The notes beneath the pieces are model-generated. The model searched no databases, was not told the origin of the DNA, and saw only the letters and a program-made list of their open reading frames with translations. The position numbers and the translations under genes are program-made. From the NCBI RefSeq assembly GCF_025630775.1, contig NZ_JAOSZE010000008.1, forward strand, positions 124,001 through 188,000: a stretch of 64,000 bases of DNA, in the 5' to 3' direction. Positions 61,992 through 64,000 of the stretch are shown here, one piece after another (within the stretch, counting starts at the first letter, position 1; each line of letters opens with the position of its first letter). The DNA comes from Actinoplanes sp. KI2. GTDB taxonomy: Bacteria; Actinomycetota; Actinomycetes; Mycobacteriales; Micromonosporaceae.

Positions 61992-64000
61992 GGCAGCCGC
62001 CCGTCGGTGTAGTCCGGCTCGTCGAGGGCGAGCAGCGCGTCCATCGACGACTCGGCGAACAGCTGCGCGATCCGGGTTCCGGTGTGGCCATCCCCGTACG
62101 GGCACGGCAACTCCGCAATCCGGGCCAACTCGGCGGCGGAGCTGAGCCGGCGCGCCGTCGCGACCGCCCGGTCAGCCTCGAAGTCCGAGCTGATGCCGGT
62201 GAGCACGGCGGCGCCGGTTTCGACGCCCTCCCAGCGCGGGGTGGAGCGGCGCAGCACCACCACGGGCACGCCCAGGAAGGCCGCCTCCTCCTGGAGTCCG
62301 CCGGAGTCGGTCACCACGATCCGGCTGTGCGCCAGGGCGGGCAGCAGCTCGTCGTACGGAAGGGGGTCCTCACAGACGACGCCGGACAGCGCGGTGAGCC
62401 GGTCGAGCAGGCGGTGCTCGGTCAGGCGCGCCCGGGTGCGCGGGTGGATCGGGAAGCGGACCGGACCGATCGCGGCGAGCCGGCCGATCACGTCGACAAG
62501 GCGCTCCAGCCGAGCCGGGTCGTCGACGTTGGAGGCCCGGTGGGCGGTGACCAGCACGCCTTCGCGGTCGGCGGGCGGCACCGGTTCGATCCCGCGCTCG
62601 CGCAGCACGTCGACGACCGGGTTGCCGACCACGAAGATCCGTTCCTGGGCGATGCCCTCGCCGGCCAGGAACGCGGCGGCGCGCTCGGTCGGCGCGAAGT
62701 GGATCTGAGCGGTGGTGGCGGCCACCCGGCGGTTGATCTCCTCCAGGCTGCGCGGGTTGAAGCTGCGCAGGCCGGCCTCCAGGTGCGCGAACGGCACGCC
62801 GGCGCCGCGGGCGGCGAGCGCATAGGCCGGCACGGTGTGGGTGTCGCCGAGCGCGAGCACGACGTCGGCCGGGTGTGCCGTGAGCGCCTCGGTGGCACCG
62901 GTGACCAGCGCGGCGAGGCGGCTGGGACCGGCGGCCGGAGTGAGCCGCACGTCGGGGGTCAGCCCGAGCGCGCGCTGGACGTCGGTACTCATCGCGGCGA
63001 CCTGGTGTTGACCGGTGTCGACCGTGGTGACGTGGTGGCCGGCCGCGCGGAGCGCGTGCACGACCGGAGCCAGCTTGATCACCTCGGGGCGGGTTCCGAA
63101 CGGCACCATGATCCGGCGGCTGACCGGGCGAGCCTCGACCGTGGCCGGCGCGGTTCGGGCCGCGACGACGGGGGTGGTCACGACTGGCGTGATCGGGGTG
63201 GGGATCGTCACGGCCGGGGTGATCGGGGTGGGGATCGTCACGGCCGGGGTGACTGTCTCCTCGACGGGGTAGAAGACCTCGGCGTAGTGCCGGGCCATCC
63301 GCAGGCCGGCCTGGAACTCCAGGGCCGGAAGCTTCGCGTCCGGCTCCAGGATGCCCTTGACGTACGTGTTGACCACGTCCGCCCCGGCCGCGAGCGTCAG
63401 CGGCAGCCCGCCGGAGAAGCGCGGGTTCACCTCGACGATGGTCACCTCGCCGCTGTCGGCCACGAAACCCTGCACGTTGGCCGGCCCGGTGTGCCGCACC
63501 GCGCGCAGCGTCGCCGCCACCGCCTCGGTCACCGCGTCCGACGTGAACGTGGTGCCCTGCACCGAGATGCCACCCTTGGTCTCGTCCCGCCACCGGGGCA
63601 CGCAGACCACCATCGTGCCGTCCCGGTCGATCAGCGCGTCGGCGGTGAACTCCCGCCCGGTCAGCCGGTTCTGCACGATCGCGCCGGGCACCGCCGCGAG
63701 GGCGAGCGCCAGCTCGTCCGGGTCGTCGACCAGCATGACGTCCCGGCTGCCGCGGCCGCGGGCCGGCTTGACCACCCACGGGCCGGGCACCCGGCTCGCG
63801 TCCTGCGGGGTACTGGCGGTCACCGGGTGCGGCACCCCGGCCGCGTGCAGCGCCTCGGCGAACGCCACCTTGTCGAGACAGACGTCGGCGTGCTCGGGCA
63901 GCCAGGTCTTGGTGCCGAGCTCGGCGAACCGGTCGGCGAGCGGGGTCAGCGCGGCGTACTCCTCGGCAACCGTGCAGACCAGGGCGGCCGGGCGGTGCTC
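61979..64000 (-). CDS. ATP-grasp / UDP-GlcNAc 2-epimerase fusion (5'-truncated)
   Basis: Frame is open to the window edge; 673 residues visible. Residues ~1-230: ATP-grasp ligase with VVKPARGRGSRDV (nucleotide loop) and EVNPRFSGGLPLTLAAGAD (metal site), ending before a linker of two VTIPTPITPA repeats. Residues ~285-673: WecB-type non-hydrolysing UDP-GlcNAc 2-epimerase with PFGTRPEVIKLAPVVHAL, FAHLEAGLRSF and VTDSGGLQEEAAFLGVPVVV. The ligase should join a carboxylate and amine at ATP cost; the epimerase makes UDP-ManNAc or a similar sugar. This pairing in one chain is uncommon. It is followed by a coupled HAD phosphatase. A sugar- or glycoconjugate-pathway role is inferred. Confidence 0.87.
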   Translation of the reverse strand, partial: EHRPAALVCTVAEEYAALTPLADRFAELGTKTWLPEHADVCLDKVAFAEALHAAGVPHPVTASTPQDASRVPGPWVVKPARGRGSRDVMLVDDPDELALALAAVPGAIVQNRLTGREFTADALIDRDGTMVVCVPRWRDETKGGISVQGTTFTSDAVTEAVAATLRAVRHTGPANVQGFVADSGEVTIVEVNPRFSGGLPLTLAAGADVVNTYVKGILEPDAKLPALEFQAGLRMARHYAEVFYPVEETVTPAVTIPTPITPAVTIPTPITPVVTTPVVAARTAPATVEARPVSRRIMVPFGTRPEVIKLAPVVHALRAAGHHVTTVDTGQHQVAAMSTDVQRALGLTPDVRLTPAAGPSRLAALVTGATEALTAHPADVVLALGDTHTVPAYALAARGAGVPFAHLEAGLRSFNPRSLEEINRRVAATTAQIHFAPTERAAAFLAGEGIAQERIFVVGNPVVDVLRERGIEPVPPADREGVLVTAHRASNVDDPARLERLVDVIGRLAAIGPVRFPIHPRTRARLTEHRLLDRLTALSGVVCEDPLPYDELLPALAHSRIVVTDSGGLQEEAAFLGVPVVVLRRSTPRWEGVETGAAVLTGISSDFEADRAVATARRLSSAAELARIAELPCPYGDGHTGTRIAQLFAESSMDALLALDEPDYTDGRLPWAI
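63189..63248. repeat. 30-bp tandem repeat in the fusion linker
   Basis: Two identical 30-bp units (63189-63218, 63219-63248) encode repeats of VTIPTPITPA in the linker of the ATP-grasp/epimerase protein. Confidence 0.85.

Overview
The window is high-GC DNA with dense, frequently overlapping genes, many GTG starts and an actinobacterial gene order. The menaquinone-linked complex I operon, orphan type VII secretion genes, IclR, TetR and XRE/DUF397 regulators, a BldG-type antagonist and the acs - HAD - 6C RNA - ssd/tad - helicase - bldG - hppA - topA - tmk backbone suggest a filamentous actinomycete, most likely Micromonosporaceae (Actinoplanes-like). The genus assignment is inference from gene content and protein style, not from a database search.

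Layout. 1-10.5 kb: 3' part of the nuo operon (nuoG truncated at the left edge, then nuoH to nuoN), closed by a strong terminator and followed by a polyprenyl diphosphate synthase that probably makes the quinone tail. 11.9-15.9 kb: GC-rich repetitive spacer, IclR regulator, zinc-finger anti-sigma-like protein, RarD transporter, GNAT acetyltransferase and a small 4-TM protein. 16-22 kb: a partial type VII secretion locus (eccE, two WXG100 genes), followed by a large SseB/proline-rich protein overlapping a small unknown gene, a layout reminiscent of effector plus immunity. 22-28.3 kb: alpha/beta hydrolase, lipoprotein, secreted M6 metalloprotease, acetyl-CoA synthetase. 28.4-31.7 kb: Fic-like protein, PH-domain membrane protein, a 1.1 kb non-coding interval bounded by ~110 bp inverted repeats, and a HAD phosphatase. 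31.9-37.2 kb: 6C small RNA and the Tad/Flp pilus operon (ssd, tadA, tadB, a small overlapping gene, tadC, pilin, two TadE-like genes). 37.3-53.4 kb: MrfA/Hrq1-like helicase, bldG with its kinase-like partner, hppA, a lipoprotein, an unknown gene with an atypical insert, topA, FAD oxidase, TetR, PLP aldolase-like protein and the MFS-dTMP kinase fusion. 53.5-64 kb: peptidoglycan-binding lipoprotein, DUF2231, two DUF6232 paralogues sharing a structured leader, XRE regulator with three DUF397 genes, DUF6226, geranylgeranyl-reductase-like oxidoreductase with divergent TetR, HAD hydrolase, and an ATP-grasp/UDP-GlcNAc 2-epimerase fusion cut by the right edge.

Themes. Many genes are translationally coupled by GTGA/ATGA overlaps. 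Several others appear leaderless, with a TANNNT-like -10 box 7-8 bases before the start codon. Short tandem repeats of 23-35 bp recur, and in four places the repeat is a duplication of a gene's 3' end including its stop codon. The most promising unexplained items are the SseB-like gene pair beside the WXG100 genes, the duplicated operator and hairpin leader before the DUF6232 genes, the long inverted repeats flanking the 29.7-30.8 kb interval, and the ATP-grasp/epimerase fusion.
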